64,000 nucleotides of DNA, taken from Nitzschia sp. pyKryTriq1. Taxonomy: Eukaryota; Bacillariophyta; Bacillariophyceae; Bacillariales; Bacillariaceae. The DNA is taken from contig OY101124.1 in NCBI GenBank assembly GCA_956465555.1, positions 1,656,014-1,720,013 on the forward strand, written 5' to 3'. A program made the translations under genes and the position numbers. The notes under the pieces were generated by a model. It saw only the letters and a program-made list of their open reading frames with translations. It ran no database searches and was not told the origin of the DNA. Every line of letters begins with the position of its first letter. Position 1 is the first letter of the stretch. Below, piece after piece: positions 21,769-33,200 of this stretch.

Positions 21769-22085
21769 GGATGCTCCTCCTCGTCCCATGATGCAGCGGG
21801 GGCATGATCATCGGAGGAGGAAAGGAGCTCATCGTCGGAAGTCGATCTGCTGGAGTTGGTGTTGTCTTCTGGCACATGATGAATGATGAATTTTGTTCTT
21901 TCAACTTTATGGGACAGTCGAACTAGTAGTATGGTCCTTTTCGTTTTATTTGAGTTGTTGTTGTTGTTGTTGTTGTTGTTGGAAAATGGATTATGGTGTG
22001 GTTGTGGTCGGTGGAGGCACATGCCATTACAATTTTTTGTCTGCGTTTCATCTTGTTGCGTGCGTGCACAGCGCTATTTTGCGAG
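20575..22085. other. Intergenic, simple repeats
   Basis: GCTC tetranucleotides near 20640-20660, GGAT near 20715-20765, TAG/CTA tracts, and two TTG arrays at about 21731-21769 and 21955-21981. A minus-strand poly-Gln frame (about 21605-21904) has a normal-looking C-terminus but lacks an upstream ATG, so I do not call it a gene. Confidence 0.6.
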
Positions 22086-23058
22086 TGCGATGCCCAAATA
22101 GTAGCGCGGTTCTCTTTTTTGGTTCTCCTGCCACTCAATGTACGCGAGAACACTACTTACTGTACTTAAGAAGACACCCAAGAGGCCCGCCTTGGGACCA
22201 CGCGTACGCACACAGTGTTCGGAATTTGTGCGTCCAGGAAGCAGCAGGAACCTTTCACTGCATACACTTTATGATGCGAACAACTACAAGTAGTACACGT
22301 CAGGCTGTGATGACGTTTGAACTTGGTTCGACCACGCACGTCAAATGTTCGGATTTTGTGTTTATAGAAACAGCTGGACGGAACGCTATTAAAAGGAGAA
22401 TTATTTATCGTGTTCTCGATTCTGTTCCAGTACTAACTTAGTTACCGTAACGTTTCAAACCCCTAAATAATCCCATTGTTGAACCAAATCCGTTCGGGAG
22501 CCGTTCCGTCATTAGCATTATTTGTCCGGCTATTATTTTGAGAAGAACAACTTCTACTACTACTGTCCATCCCGCGCCTCGGTTGACAAGCATTACGAGT
22601 ACTCTACTACTAGAGTACGATGCCCGAATAGCGCGGTTCTCTTTTTTTGTTCTCCTTTCAATTTACGCGAGAACCTTACTTAAGAAGAAACCCAATAGGA
22701 CCTTGCTATCGACCACGCACGCACGTCGAGTTCTCTCAACAATACAAACTTACGAAGCGATCAACCCCAACTACAAGTACACGTTGTTTTTGAACTTGGT
22801 TTGAACACGCACGTCAAGTGTTCGGATTTTGTGTTTAATGAAACAGCTGGGACCCCCGTCTTTTATAAGGAAACGTCATTAAAATGCGAATTAATGTTTT
22901 CTCGATTCTGTTCCAGTATTGTTGAACCAAATAATAATCCGTTCGGGAGCCATTCCGTCCTTAGCCTTATTTAGGATGTCCGGCCGGCTGCTCTGCAACT
23001 GTACAGTACATACATCCCGCCGCCCCGGTTGACAAGTAGTACGAGTAGTACTGTACTA
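22086..23058 (+). repeat. Two adjacent diverged direct repeats (~520 and ~440 bp)
   Basis: Copy one is about 22086-22610 and copy two about 22617-23058. Shared blocks appear in the same order: GCGCGGTTCTCTTTTTT near the start, ACTTAAGAAGA, GTTCGGATTTTGTGTTTA with AAACAGCTGG, TTCTCGATTCTGTTCCAGTA, TTGTTGAACCAAAT with CCGTTCGGGAGCC, and at the end CGGTTGACAAG. The copies differ by many substitutions and indels. They sit immediately before a reverse-transcriptase fragment, so they could be terminal or untranslated parts of a retroelement; no coding sequence is recognised in them. Confidence 0.75.
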
Positions 23059-23071
23059 CCGGTACTGCCGC

Positions 23072-23236
23072 GTGTTAACACGGGACGGCGCAACACCGAG
23101 AATCTCAGGGATGTTCTACAAAGCCATCGTACAGTCGGTCTTACTTTATGGGTGCGAGACGTGGACCATCACGCCGAGGATGTTGAATGCCCTCCGGGGC
23201 TTTCACCATCAGGTAGCGCGCAGGATTGCGGTGCGC
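23072..23236 (+). pseudogene. Reverse-transcriptase C-terminal fragment (non-LTR type)
   Basis: In the frame beginning at 23072 the DNA reads SGMFYKAIVQSVLLYGCETW, then MLNALRGFHHQVARRIAVRH. This is the characteristic post-catalytic segment of LINE-like reverse transcriptases in algae and other eukaryotes (A-V-V-Q-x-V-L-L-Y-G-x-E-x-W followed by G-F-H-x-x-x-A-R-R-I). The catalytic domain upstream is absent and the similarity stops abruptly at about 23236. It is a truncated element. Confidence 0.75.
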
Positions 23237-23297
23237 CACATTGCCGATTTGCTCGTCGGGCCCGGTGCCTCGCCCAAGAAGCACATCCTGCGTACCG
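23237..23297 (-). pseudogene. Fragment of a DUF6824 gene, antisense to the RT reading
   Basis: On the minus strand this 61-bp segment reads GTQDVLLGRGTGPDEQIGNV, nearly the same as the core motif of the two intact DUF6824 genes at 1871 and 24431. The next minus-strand codons are the antisense of the RT fragment, so the similarity ends exactly at the junction. It has no continuation of the domain and is a remnant. Confidence 0.8.
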
Positions 23298-24430
23298 AGG
23301 AGGAGGACTGGTGGTGGTGCAACGACCACGGTCGTCCTCCTCCGAGGAGGAGGAGGAGACGGTGGTTGTGGATTTCTAATACTGCTGGTACTATTACGAT
23401 GGCTCGAGGACATGATTGGAATGTGTTAGGTAATAGTATTGGGCTCCGGGAAATAATGCGATACATAGCACAGTTCGCGGCACCAGCATAATACGAACAA
23501 CTAGTAACGCTAATGTTTTGACTGACTGCTGTGTGTACCTACAGGTATTATAGTAGTATGTCCTTGAGTGTGGAAATAAAGTACAGGATACAGTGGCATG
23601 GATACCACATAGTGTTATTGGCTATCTATCAATGAAGTTTGCCACTGACATCATGCCTTGCGGACCCGAACTCCTACATCATATGATAACATTAAAAATG
23701 TTCAATACGAGTACAATACTGTACGGTACCGACCCAAATAATGGTTATGGTGTTCTACTACCTGTGGACCGTGCGTTCTCTAAACAGAATAATAATTGCC
23801 CATTTCGCTTGTACTGTGATTCAACATGTATACTTAGAGCTGTGCAGTTTTCCCAATCTGATAGACTGACAACTCCTACCACTCCCTGAAACAGGAATGT
23901 TGCGATGGAGTGAATTCTTCGGGACGGAATGTCGAGATTCGAATGTTCTGGTAGTTAGTTAAGTACTAGAGGGCCTCCATTGGATCGAGAAACATCATTT
24001 TCAATATATATATATATATTGGTCGTCGGAGCGAAACTTGTACTTGGTTTTCTGTAGAATGTCGAGATGATTCTTGCTCGGATGGTCGGTGATGAGTGTT
24101 CTCCTCCTCTTAATAAGTAGGGTCCCATTAGATAGGGAACATAATTACCGCGCTTTTCAACGTGGGGCTATCAGTATCAAGTTCGTCATCGGAGTGAAGA
24201 AGGTCCTGGGATTATTTATGTGCATGTTGACGCAACCATAAACAAGCAAATAATGAACGGGGAGTTGACTGATGATCATAATTCCCACTTACTGGATTTT
24301 GTGTTGTCATCGCGGTAGCGAAAAGAAGACGGACCCACGAGATCACGATTTTCCCGTGGTTGAAAATAGGTTTTTCTCATAACAATATAGTTTGAGGGAT
24401 TTTGGGCTCACAAACAACAAGACAGCAAGG
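23298..24430. other. Intergenic, nothing recognised
   Basis: Ordinary-complexity DNA with a 98-codon open frame at 23593-23889 that I do not recognise, and a TA run near 24006-24020. No supported gene. Confidence 0.5.
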
Positions 24431-25309
24431 ATGACAAAAACAAGCAATCAGACCAATAGTAGTAATAATATCATCAACAGCCTCGGCCCCAACGACGTGC
24501 TTCTTGGCCGCGGCACGGGTCCGAATGAGCACATTGGCAATGTAAAGTTCCGTTCTTTGATTCGAGAAGCAATCCAGACGTCGACGGGTCGTGTGAAAAA
24601 TGTGGATGAGGGACGAAATACCAAACTCAAGAAGCTCATCAGGGAAGTCCTGGCACAAGTCAAGGCCAATGGTGGGCGATTTGTGAAAAAGATCAAACTC
24701 GTCGTCGATAGTAGTGATCCCGAAAAGGACGTAGAAGGCCAAGAAGAGAGAGGCGGCGGCGGCGGCGAGCAAGAACAAGAGCAGCAGCAGGGGACGACGA
24801 TCCCATCACCAATACCAGCAACGAGGTTTTGCGGATACGTTGAAGTGTCCGACACAGAGGCACTTACCAAAACGAAGCAAAGCTTTCGATACCAGCTTCA
24901 AGGGGCCATGCCGTCGTCAACAACAACAACAACAACAAGAAGAAGAAAGGATGTTACTAGTACTACGGCTGCTTCCTCCTTTTCCTCGTTCGAGAAGCAC
25001 CGGCAGCTGATGTGCCCTGCTCCAACCAAAACTACTTCTTCTTCTTCGGCCTTTGCTGCTCTATCGAAGATGGAAGGAATGATGATCAAGAACCAACAGC
25101 AGCAGCTGCATCAGCATTCGGCTGCTGACGCCCTAGTAGTACTAGATTACCTACTGCTTGCAGAACAGCACCGACAACTAAGGATCAACAATGCAGCTTG
25201 GGAACAAAAGATCGCCACCATCAACTATTATCATGGTGATACTGCTCCCTCTTCTCTGCTGATGGACGGGGGAGCCTTTTCTCGACGAGGATACTTCTAC
25301 TACTACTAA
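24431..25309 (+). CDS. DUF6824-domain protein, copy 2
   Basis: A single-exon gene for 292 aa. The start is the first ATG in frame (24431). The domain occupies about residues 18-150: NDVLLGRGTGPNEHIGNVKF, a basic helix, GGRFVKKIKLVV, then after a Gly/Gln-rich insert the segment KTKQSFRYQL. This matches copy 1 at 1871 position by position outside the insert. The C-terminal half is Gln/Ser-rich and ends in RGYFYYY, like copy 1 (PGYFLYY). An antisense fragment of the same family lies only 1.1 kb upstream at 23237-23297. It is unknown biochemically; the family is mainly known from diatom genomes. It is an intact, probably functional paralogue. Confidence 0.85.
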   Translation: MTKTSNQTNSSNNIINSLGPNDVLLGRGTGPNEHIGNVKFRSLIREAIQTSTGRVKNVDEGRNTKLKKLIREVLAQVKANGGRFVKKIKLVVDSSDPEKDVEGQEERGGGGGEQEQEQQQGTTIPSPIPATRFCGYVEVSDTEALTKTKQSFRYQLQGAMPSSTTTTTTRRRKDVTSTTAASSFSSFEKHRQLMCPAPTKTTSSSSAFAALSKMEGMMIKNQQQQLHQHSAADALVVLDYLLLAEQHRQLRINNAAWEQKIATINYYHGDTAPSSLLMDGGAFSRRGYFYYY

Positions 25310-28226
25310 CTCGAGAACTACGATGATGATGATCCACCGACAGACGACTCTTCGATACTACGAGTGGACGTTCGGGAGGAGGACTGCCAGACAGTAGACT
25401 ACCACCAGCAGCCAACTCCTCCACCAGCACCACCATCAGTATGATACATTTTGCATACTAGCAGTAGGAGCATTCTTTACTACAGCGTTTTAAGAAACCA
25501 GCGACTCTAATAGTAATGGTTACTTGTAAATTCTTCTTCTTTATAGTACTCCGAAGTAGAACTCGAGAGTCGTGACTTCCGTCGTCCACCAGGAGGGAAT
25601 ACGATCATTGCAGTTGTCAAAAAGTAGTACGAACTGTAGATAAGTAGTACTACTACTAGTAGGTAGTAGAGAGCTACTACTTCTTTCTACTCTGTGCTAC
25701 TCGAGCAGCAGAGTATTGCTCTTCGTAGTAGGAGAGGAGAGGAGAGGAGAGGAGAGAGAAGCTAGTAGCCGCAGCTTCTTGCTTTCAGGTTCTTGGCTGT
25801 TCTTGGTGATGGCAAGCGTGATTCTGTACTTGTAGAGGCGATTCAAGCAAATAGAAGGAATGCAATACCGGTAATATGGATGGTACGAATTGTCGAACAA
25901 GGTAGTAGATGCTTTTAGTCTCTCTACTCGTACTACTAGCAGTAGGCCGTAGAGAGGCGGAACATCATCGATCATCATGATCATCGCCGTCCGTCGCGTC
26001 GTGCTGGTCTTCTTCTTTTTTTCATGTGCGTTGTCTTTGAAGTTGCTACAGTATTATTATCATCCGCAACCATTCCCTCTATTCGTACCACCAGCAGCAC
26101 GCTTCTTCTTTGCTATGGCTTGCGTTCTCTCTACTTCTTCAATTGCACAGCTATCTAGTCGTACTGGCCGGTGTTCTTCTTCTGGTAGTACAGTAGTACC
26201 GCTATAAGTGGCTGTGCGGATCAGCACGTGCCGTAGTCTGCTCTACTACAGTTTTCATCATGGAACTCCTTGGCTCCTGATACCTGCTGGTGGTACCGGT
26301 AACACCAGTACCATTCTTCTTCCTACCAGTACCGTTCTTCTTCCCATTAGATTCAAATACTACTACTACTACAGTACTACCTTCCTCTCGGCCCTACACG
26401 TGGCAAGTGTAGCAGCTTTAATTTTTGCCAATACTACTAAGGCTACACCTTAGACACTTCCTACACTTGTTACTGTCATTGTAGGAAGGACACTGAAGCA
26501 CGTGCTTTTACCGCCGATAACTGCTACTAGTAGTTCCACAGTAGTAAAAAAATCGAGATAGCCGTGTTAATTTGCACCACTGCGTAGCTGATAACAATAC
26601 GAATTGAGCTGCAACAATATAGACGGCTGTCTCTTTCCTTCTACAATTGGCGTTTTGGGTTTGTATGTTACACTTTTTGATCGTGATAATAGAAACGATA
26701 ATGGGTCGTTCAGATGTCGGTTGGAGACGGGTAAGGACAGACGCCTACCAGGTTCTACGTGCGCTACTACGCGTTTTCGCGCTTTTGGTACAGCCATAGA
26801 TCGTGAACACTTGTTCTCGGGCTAGGCGGGCCTCTTCGTTCGCCTTTCGCTGTCCTAGGCGGGCCGCGCCGCGCTTGCAAAGCAACTACCAGGTACTCTC
26901 TACTACCCCTACGACCAGATGGTATCGAATCGAATCGAATAAATATCTAGTTTATGACTGCGCTCTGACCAGATGGTAGTACTGTACTACCAGTACATAC
27001 CGGTACTACTACTGTACTGGGATCATACCTGGTCGGTACAAGGTACCAGGTACAGTACCGGTAAGCATACTCTCTCGGCTCGGTCGTCCGTGCAGTGTCC
27101 TGTCGACGTCATCGGTCCGTCCGTCCCTCCCTCGACGTCATCCCGACACTGCGTGACGTCATAGCGTTCCTACTAGTCGTGACACCGCCGTCAATGACTA
27201 ATGCATATCAACTAGAGGCGATCCTTACTTCACAAACTTCACAAGACATCCAAGATCGCCATCACCACTACATTTATGATAAGTCGTTCGTGCCCCTGAC
27301 ACTTCACGACTACCTTACGATTACAAAAAGATTCATCTCTCAAAACACCCCAGAAGAATAGTCTCACTTCTTTTAATTTCATCTACTTTAAATCACGAAT
27401 TGAATCCCGTAACTACGAGTCGTTGCAGTCCGCGATGTGAGCTCCGTGTCGGACATCATACTACCTGGTACGGTAAGTGTAGACGGACTGTGCCACCGGT
27501 TGTACAGCAGGTACAGTATTACTAGCAGACTGTACAGGTACTACTACTAGTACAGGTAGTAGCGGTACTACGTACTATTGTACTCCTACGCACGATGCAT
27601 GCAGTAAATATTAATGAAGAATTCGCATGCATCTGGCCACCGATGATCGAATTAAAAAAGCTGAGCAGCATTGATATATGTTGATCCAGTGATAAATCAG
27701 CAAAAGGCACAGCAGGCAGGAACTGTACTAGCTAGTACGTATTATACTATTGAACTGGGAATTTCACAGGAATCTGGCGAAGAATGAATGGTCGGTAGAA
27801 AATCCAGTGCACGTGCGTTCGAAGCAAGGCAATAATTATACCTTATTTGGTGGTCCCTACTAGTAGTTATTGGTTGGGCAAGAATGTTTCGACTTTTTCG
27901 CCGAATCTTCCGATCATCGTCAACGAAGATGTCAGCAGGCAGGGTCTTTAGATCTTCCAAAGAATTCCAAACAAGACAACTCGGGACGATAACGTCAAAA
28001 AAAGCATGTTGAATTGGTAGCCAAACTACTGTACTTTCGACAAAATCTTACATCTTCTTGTACTATGTGTCAGTGATTCATCGATCGATCGATCGATCGA
28101 TCGATCGGACGAGCTCATCGCTCATTTGCATTTTTCTCCAGCAGACCAAAAATATAATACTCTTGTCCTCATAATAATTCGCTCTAAAGCAGAATCGAAA
28201 TCATCATCATCCTGCTCATCATCACC
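25310..28226. other. Intergenic, low complexity
   Basis: GAGAG runs near 25732-25760, TAG/CTA and TACCGGTA words, a 26-nt GATC array at about 28080-28107 just upstream of the secreted-protein gene, and a 75-bp block at about 27646-27722 (AGCAGGCAGG end) that matches the repeat family at 44.64-44.72 kb. The frame 27095-27361 reads ordinary amino acids at its end but no family is recognised. Confidence 0.6.
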
Positions 28227-30029
28227 ATGAAGTTTTCTGCTGCGGTTGCTCTCATCCTTGCGGCTATCGCTCCTTCTTCGCCGCCATACCATGTGGCCGA
28301 AGCCAAGCTGACGACGAGCCGCGTTCGAAACCGAGAGGGAGGAGGCACTCGACCTTCTCGCCTTTTGAAAAAAGAAGAAAAGAAAGATGAAAAGAAGAAA
28401 GAAGAAACGAAAAAGACTGCTTCGCTTTCCGGTGGTGGTGGCAAGCAAGGTAAAGGCAGTCTCGGCGTTTGTGACAATTGTGCTTCTCGTCTTCCCGGCT
28501 TCAACTTTTGGGGTCAATCGTATCTGGAAGATGACTTCTATGCGAACTTTATCGGGCCGGAAACTGCCTTTGGGACTTTACCCGCGGCGTATCTCAAGAT
28601 CTTTGACGGGAAACCGGAAGACTATGAACCCACTTTGGAAGAGGGGCTTGAATTGATCAAAGAATTCGGGATCTGCTGGAATTATGACTTTTTGTGTGGC
28701 TGCGACGGTGAGGAGACTGGTGATATTGGGATTGGGTTTGGGATCGGTGGCCCTCTCCCGACAGTTGGGTGTTTGCTTCTCACCCTTGCGTCTGAGCTTA
28801 TCTTTCAAAGCGAAACGCTTCGATGCTTGTTGACAAGCCTGTCCAAAACGACACGAGATACCCTGTGCTATTTGGCGGATGAAGCGGGAGTTGGCAACCC
28901 AGATAGGCTCGGCCAACCCCTTCAGCAAGCCGCGCAACAAGAACAAGGAGGTGACACTGGTGGCACCCGCGTCCGCCGACTGTCCGAAAGTCCCGCTGCC
29001 AAAAAGATCATGGAACGTCGCAGGCTCAATCCTGAGGATGGCACTATGCCCATTACGGGAGATGAAATGGTGGATTTCTTCACCCTTGTTGCTGAGGGGG
29101 CGGCCGCTTCCAGTCGTGATACTACTGGCAGGAAACTGCAAGGTGGTGGTCCTGGAGCAGGAACAGCAGCAGGCATCACCACAATTCTGGACATGTTTGG
29201 TATCACACCAGATATCCTCACGCAAGCTCTCCGGGCCAAGCTAGGATGCGATAAGAATGACTGCAGTGGCTTGGAAGAGCTTCTGACTCCCGCCCCCTCT
29301 GGTGCTGCGCGCAAGCTCAACCATGAGGACATTCTCGATAACTTGTTCGACCCAGAAGACCTTGAAGACTTTATAGACGAGGATACACGAGTCGAGATCA
29401 AAGCTATCGCGAGCTTCGTCGACAAAATCGCAAAATCCGATGAAGCTTACCGCATTGGTGTCGCCGCTCTGGATTTCGGGTGGTTCGACAAGTGCTTGTT
29501 TTCTTTCTTTTCCGTGCAACCGGTACTAGTACCCGACGGACCGTTACCAGAGGGATGGGAGCAACCGATCGTACCACCGGCACTTCAACAGGAGGGACCG
29601 GTGGACCCATTCATCGCATGTGGAATTCTTTACAGTTTGGAAAAGACCGAAGATGCCATTATCTGTGAAGACTCCAAGAGGTGTGATATCGAAACCGACT
29701 GCAACGCGAACCAAAAGTTCGAGACGGAGTACACCTCTCGCCGTATTGCCAGGGCGTTGCCAAGCGACTTTTTAGGCTTCCCATATTTCGACGGCGCTCC
29801 CAACTTTTTGGTGGCCGATATTCTTGCCCCGTGCTCTTCGTGCGGAGAAAATACTTGTGCCGCCTTTTGCTGGTATCACGAGAACTTTCATCAATGCGAT
29901 GACTACAAACGCGCTTGGCTTTACTTTGCCGATGGAGAGGGTACTGACGACCTCGCATTCTTCTACAACGTTGAGCTTCCTGCGCTGCAACTTGCATTGT
30001 TTGATATTGGATTGCAAGACTTCTTCTAA
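28227..30029 (+). CDS. Secreted Cys-containing protein with RXL motifs, unknown function
   Basis: A single-exon gene for 600 aa, ATG at 28227. Residues 1-26 are a clear signal peptide (MKFSAAVALILAAIA..., predicted cleavage after AEA). A Lys/Glu-rich stretch (48-64) follows, then an ordered Cys-containing domain (about 80-225: GVCDNCASRLPGFNFWGQSY, FLCGCDG), a linker region, and a second Cys-rich domain (about 410-600: CSSCGENTCAAFCWYHENFH). RXL tripeptides occur at 45-47 (RLL), 250-252 and 265-267 (RRL), 302-304 and 362-364 (RKL) and 509-511 (RAL); three of them are in or next to low-complexity linkers. RXL is a known endoproteolytic site in diatom silaffins and related cell-wall proteins, so processing in the secretory path is plausible. 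There is no membrane anchor. No named family is recognised, and a cell-wall or extracellular role is inference. Confidence 0.85.
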   Translation: MKFSAAVALILAAIAPSSPPYHVAEAKLTTSRVRNREGGGTRPSRLLKKEEKKDEKKKEETKKTASLSGGGGKQGKGSLGVCDNCASRLPGFNFWGQSYLEDDFYANFIGPETAFGTLPAAYLKIFDGKPEDYEPTLEEGLELIKEFGICWNYDFLCGCDGEETGDIGIGFGIGGPLPTVGCLLLTLASELIFQSETLRCLLTSLSKTTRDTLCYLADEAGVGNPDRLGQPLQQAAQQEQGGDTGGTRVRRLSESPAAKKIMERRRLNPEDGTMPITGDEMVDFFTLVAEGAAASSRDTTGRKLQGGGPGAGTAAGITTILDMFGITPDILTQALRAKLGCDKNDCSGLEELLTPAPSGAARKLNHEDILDNLFDPEDLEDFIDEDTRVEIKAIASFVDKIAKSDEAYRIGVAALDFGWFDKCLFSFFSVQPVLVPDGPLPEGWEQPIVPPALQQEGPVDPFIACGILYSLEKTEDAIICEDSKRCDIETDCNANQKFETEYTSRRIARALPSDFLGFPYFDGAPNFLVADILAPCSSCGENTCAAFCWYHENFHQCDDYKRAWLYFADGEGTDDLAFFYNVELPALQLALFDIGLQDFF

Positions 30030-30232
30030 AGGAGCTCATCCTCATTCTCATAATCACCACCTGATGTCGCTCGCCGTGCGTTTTGCTGTGATCATGTTCT
30101 TGTTCGTTGACAGCAGCACCACAGCCACCGCGCAAATGAAAGAATGAATGAAAGAAAGAATGAATGAATACGTATAAATACATATTATTGAATGTCCCAG
30201 AAAAGAATGAAAAAGTTCCCATCAACCGGCCA

Positions 30233-30277
<45 letters not shown>

Positions 30278-33200
30278 GAAGTGAGGGAAGAACCAGCGAG
30301 CAAAATAAACACTAAACCTGCTGTGCCGCCCAAAAGATCTTAATCTTGTACTACTATACGTTGTCTTCTCTACCGGTGGTAGTAGTGGTAGTAGTATTCG
30401 TCCTGGAAATCAACGAACAACGGACATGATATGTATAATACGTATCGGTAGAGGCCTCCCTCCTTGTCGTCTTTGCCGATGTGATGAGATGTTGTATGTG
30501 GAAAAAAATACTCAAGGTAGTAGTCTATGTACTAGTAGCTCGCCCAGCGAAAATTTCGGTTACTTAGGAGATCTGATTTTCCGTTCGGCGGATGATACTG
30601 TCTGATGCGACATTCCTGAAAACCGATTCAATAGTTATTTTACATGTGGGTCCAATACAATTAATTTTTCTTCTACCGAGCAGGGTGCGCCGGCCGATCC
30701 AACGGAAAATTGGATCGGAAGAGAGCATCATTTAGTTTTTGCGCCCATCGCAAAAGCAAACAAAAGAGAGATGAGGATATGAGGCAAAGTACAATAGTGA
30801 TGACGAGAAAACAATGATGTTTGCTGCACTCTTCGAATTATATGTAGATACAAGTACAGTACCGGTACCGGTACCGGTATGAACCGGGAAATAGAAGGCT
30901 CAGCACTCCAGCAAATCGGTTCGACCTATTCTTTCCAGCTGCAGAACGGCGGGATCCTCCTCGATGATGCTGGTGGAACGTCGTCGTCGCAGTCAGTACT
31001 AGTAATAACGCCACAGAAAGAGAGGAAAAGTCGTCGTGCGTGGGCGGGCTTCGAATAATGATACACTTGGTTTGTGGATGAGGGACGGACGAGGGATGGG
31101 TGGATGGATCAATGGATTCACTCATCATTATTTCTTCTCAAACACTCTATACTACTACACTCGCTCCTCCTCCAAACGAATTCTGCCTTTGTCCGCCAGT
31201 GAAAAGCGACAACGACGTGTGAAAGAAAGCGAAAACGACGACTCCTCTCGACCGAGAACAATGAGAATGCTGCCTTGTTACAACACCAAGGACTTCGCTT
31301 CAAGGAGAAGAATACGTGATTGATGAATGTATGAATGAATGAACGAAGGAACAAACGAATCTGCCACGACTTGCTGTACCAGGAGCGATCCATTTGCCCC
31401 ACTCCTAGTTTTCCATTCCAATTTGGCGGCTGCCATTCTGAACACTTTTCGAGTCCGGATTTTGGCGGCAACGGCAAGGCTTGTGTCAAGATCTCACCAC
31501 GGGCCACATCGACATGGCCGCGCGGAACCATTGTTGCTCACTAATAGAAGTACTTTGGTACGCCAAAACGCCAAAAGAGTTGTTCATGTTCGACCTGGGG
31601 GCAATCGTTGGGAGGCTGCCGTTTGCTCAGGACACTGTCCGATGCGTTAGGGAGTTTCATATTTTGCTGTCGACGTTCGAAATCTACCACTTATACATCC
31701 ATACAGCACAACAAGGATCGTTTGGTCGGAAACAAGTGTTGCCAGGCATGGGTTCTTTCTTCAAATAGCCCTGGCAGTGGCGATCGAGGGATCCCCGACT
31801 CGTCGCTCCCTATAGGTGCATCTTCGGCCCATGATGTTGGTTCGTTGTCGTCAGTCGTCTTCCTCTTTGACGCTCATTCCAATCGCCCCACTGTTGAATA
31901 CTATTGGATTGCAGCAGCACTCGTCGTCGTCAAGGGTCGTCTTCGTGCTGCTCGTCCTGTCGATTCTTCAGCTTCTTGTTGTTCAGCTTTGGACGACAGC
32001 AGTAATCTCTGGTCACGAGGATGGACCAAATCAAGCACATCAGCAGTCGGGATTTTTATTTTGAGTGAGCGAGGAAAAAGACACGCGCCATGATTTTCGG
32101 TATGCTACGATGTGTTATTGTCGGCATCCGCAATCATCAGCGCGATTCAAATACTACTTCATTCGTTCCGTCGGCAGCAAGGCAGAAGACCCGAGGAGGA
32201 CGGGCTTGATTCAATACCGTACTACCTTGCGGCGGGCACTCTCATCCTCTAGTATAGTACTAGAATTCTACTAATCTCGGATGGATGATGCAATCAACAA
32301 TCTTCTTGATGATCCTCGGCACCACAAACCTGATATCCTTCTTGAATAACTTTCCCGCTTCTTCTTCGACGCGTGCCGACGCAAACCAAGAACTGGGTCC
32401 ATTCTTTGGATTGATATCACGGACCTCGTCGTGCCTTTTGAATATCTGCCACATTGGTACCAGTACCAACAGCACCAATAACTTCTTGACTATACTGGCC
32501 ATCATGCTCGTCATGAAGTACCCTTGTTGCGGATCGACGACCGATTGATGTTTACTGACGGAATGAATCCATAATTATTTGCTAGTAATAGCACTATTAT
32601 TAGCAGATGAGCCACTCCTAGAGGACACTTCTTGACGACGAAGTTGAGCTCGTACAGTATTTAGTTATGGCTCTAGTAGCTAGTAGTAGTAGATGATTCC
32701 AAATCTCAATTTGGCTACGCGTCGTGTTCCTTGGTGGCTCGTGGTGCCAATAGTTCATACTGTTTCTTCTTGTTGATTGGGAGGAGCGAGCGTCTCTCGT
32801 CTAAAAAAAAAAAAGAGAATTACGTAGCAAGGGAGCCACGGCCGACACTGCATGCAGAGATGATAAGGCGTCCAATGCAGACGATTACTCAAGTTCCTGA
32901 TGTTGTTTAGCGTCGTGGTGTCATAGGCCACAATGTTGGAGGGCTAGTTGAGCAGTACTAGTACCCTGCCTGACGGGCAACATATTATTACGCTGCGCTG
33001 TCCCCATGATTCCTGCTCCGTCCGATCTACCATATTCCGTTCCAGCAAGTCCTCCTTTACATCGTCTTTTACCGCTCTTGGTGACGACTCGAGGAGTTCT
33101 GCTTCCCGCTTGGTATTTGACTGTTGTAATACCTCGTCGTGCGGACCCCTGGAATGCATTCTTGAGTATCACGATCACACCCTTCGCATATCGCGTGTAT

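Noticed and set aside
21605-21904. Minus-strand poly-Gln frame with a helical C-terminus
   Set aside because: It has no ATG at its front and the Gln run is a simple TTG repeat that gives open frames in several registers.
24392-24430. Longer DUF6824 start upstream of 24431
   Set aside because: The upstream frame begins with TTG, not ATG, and the extra residues are not conserved with the first copy.
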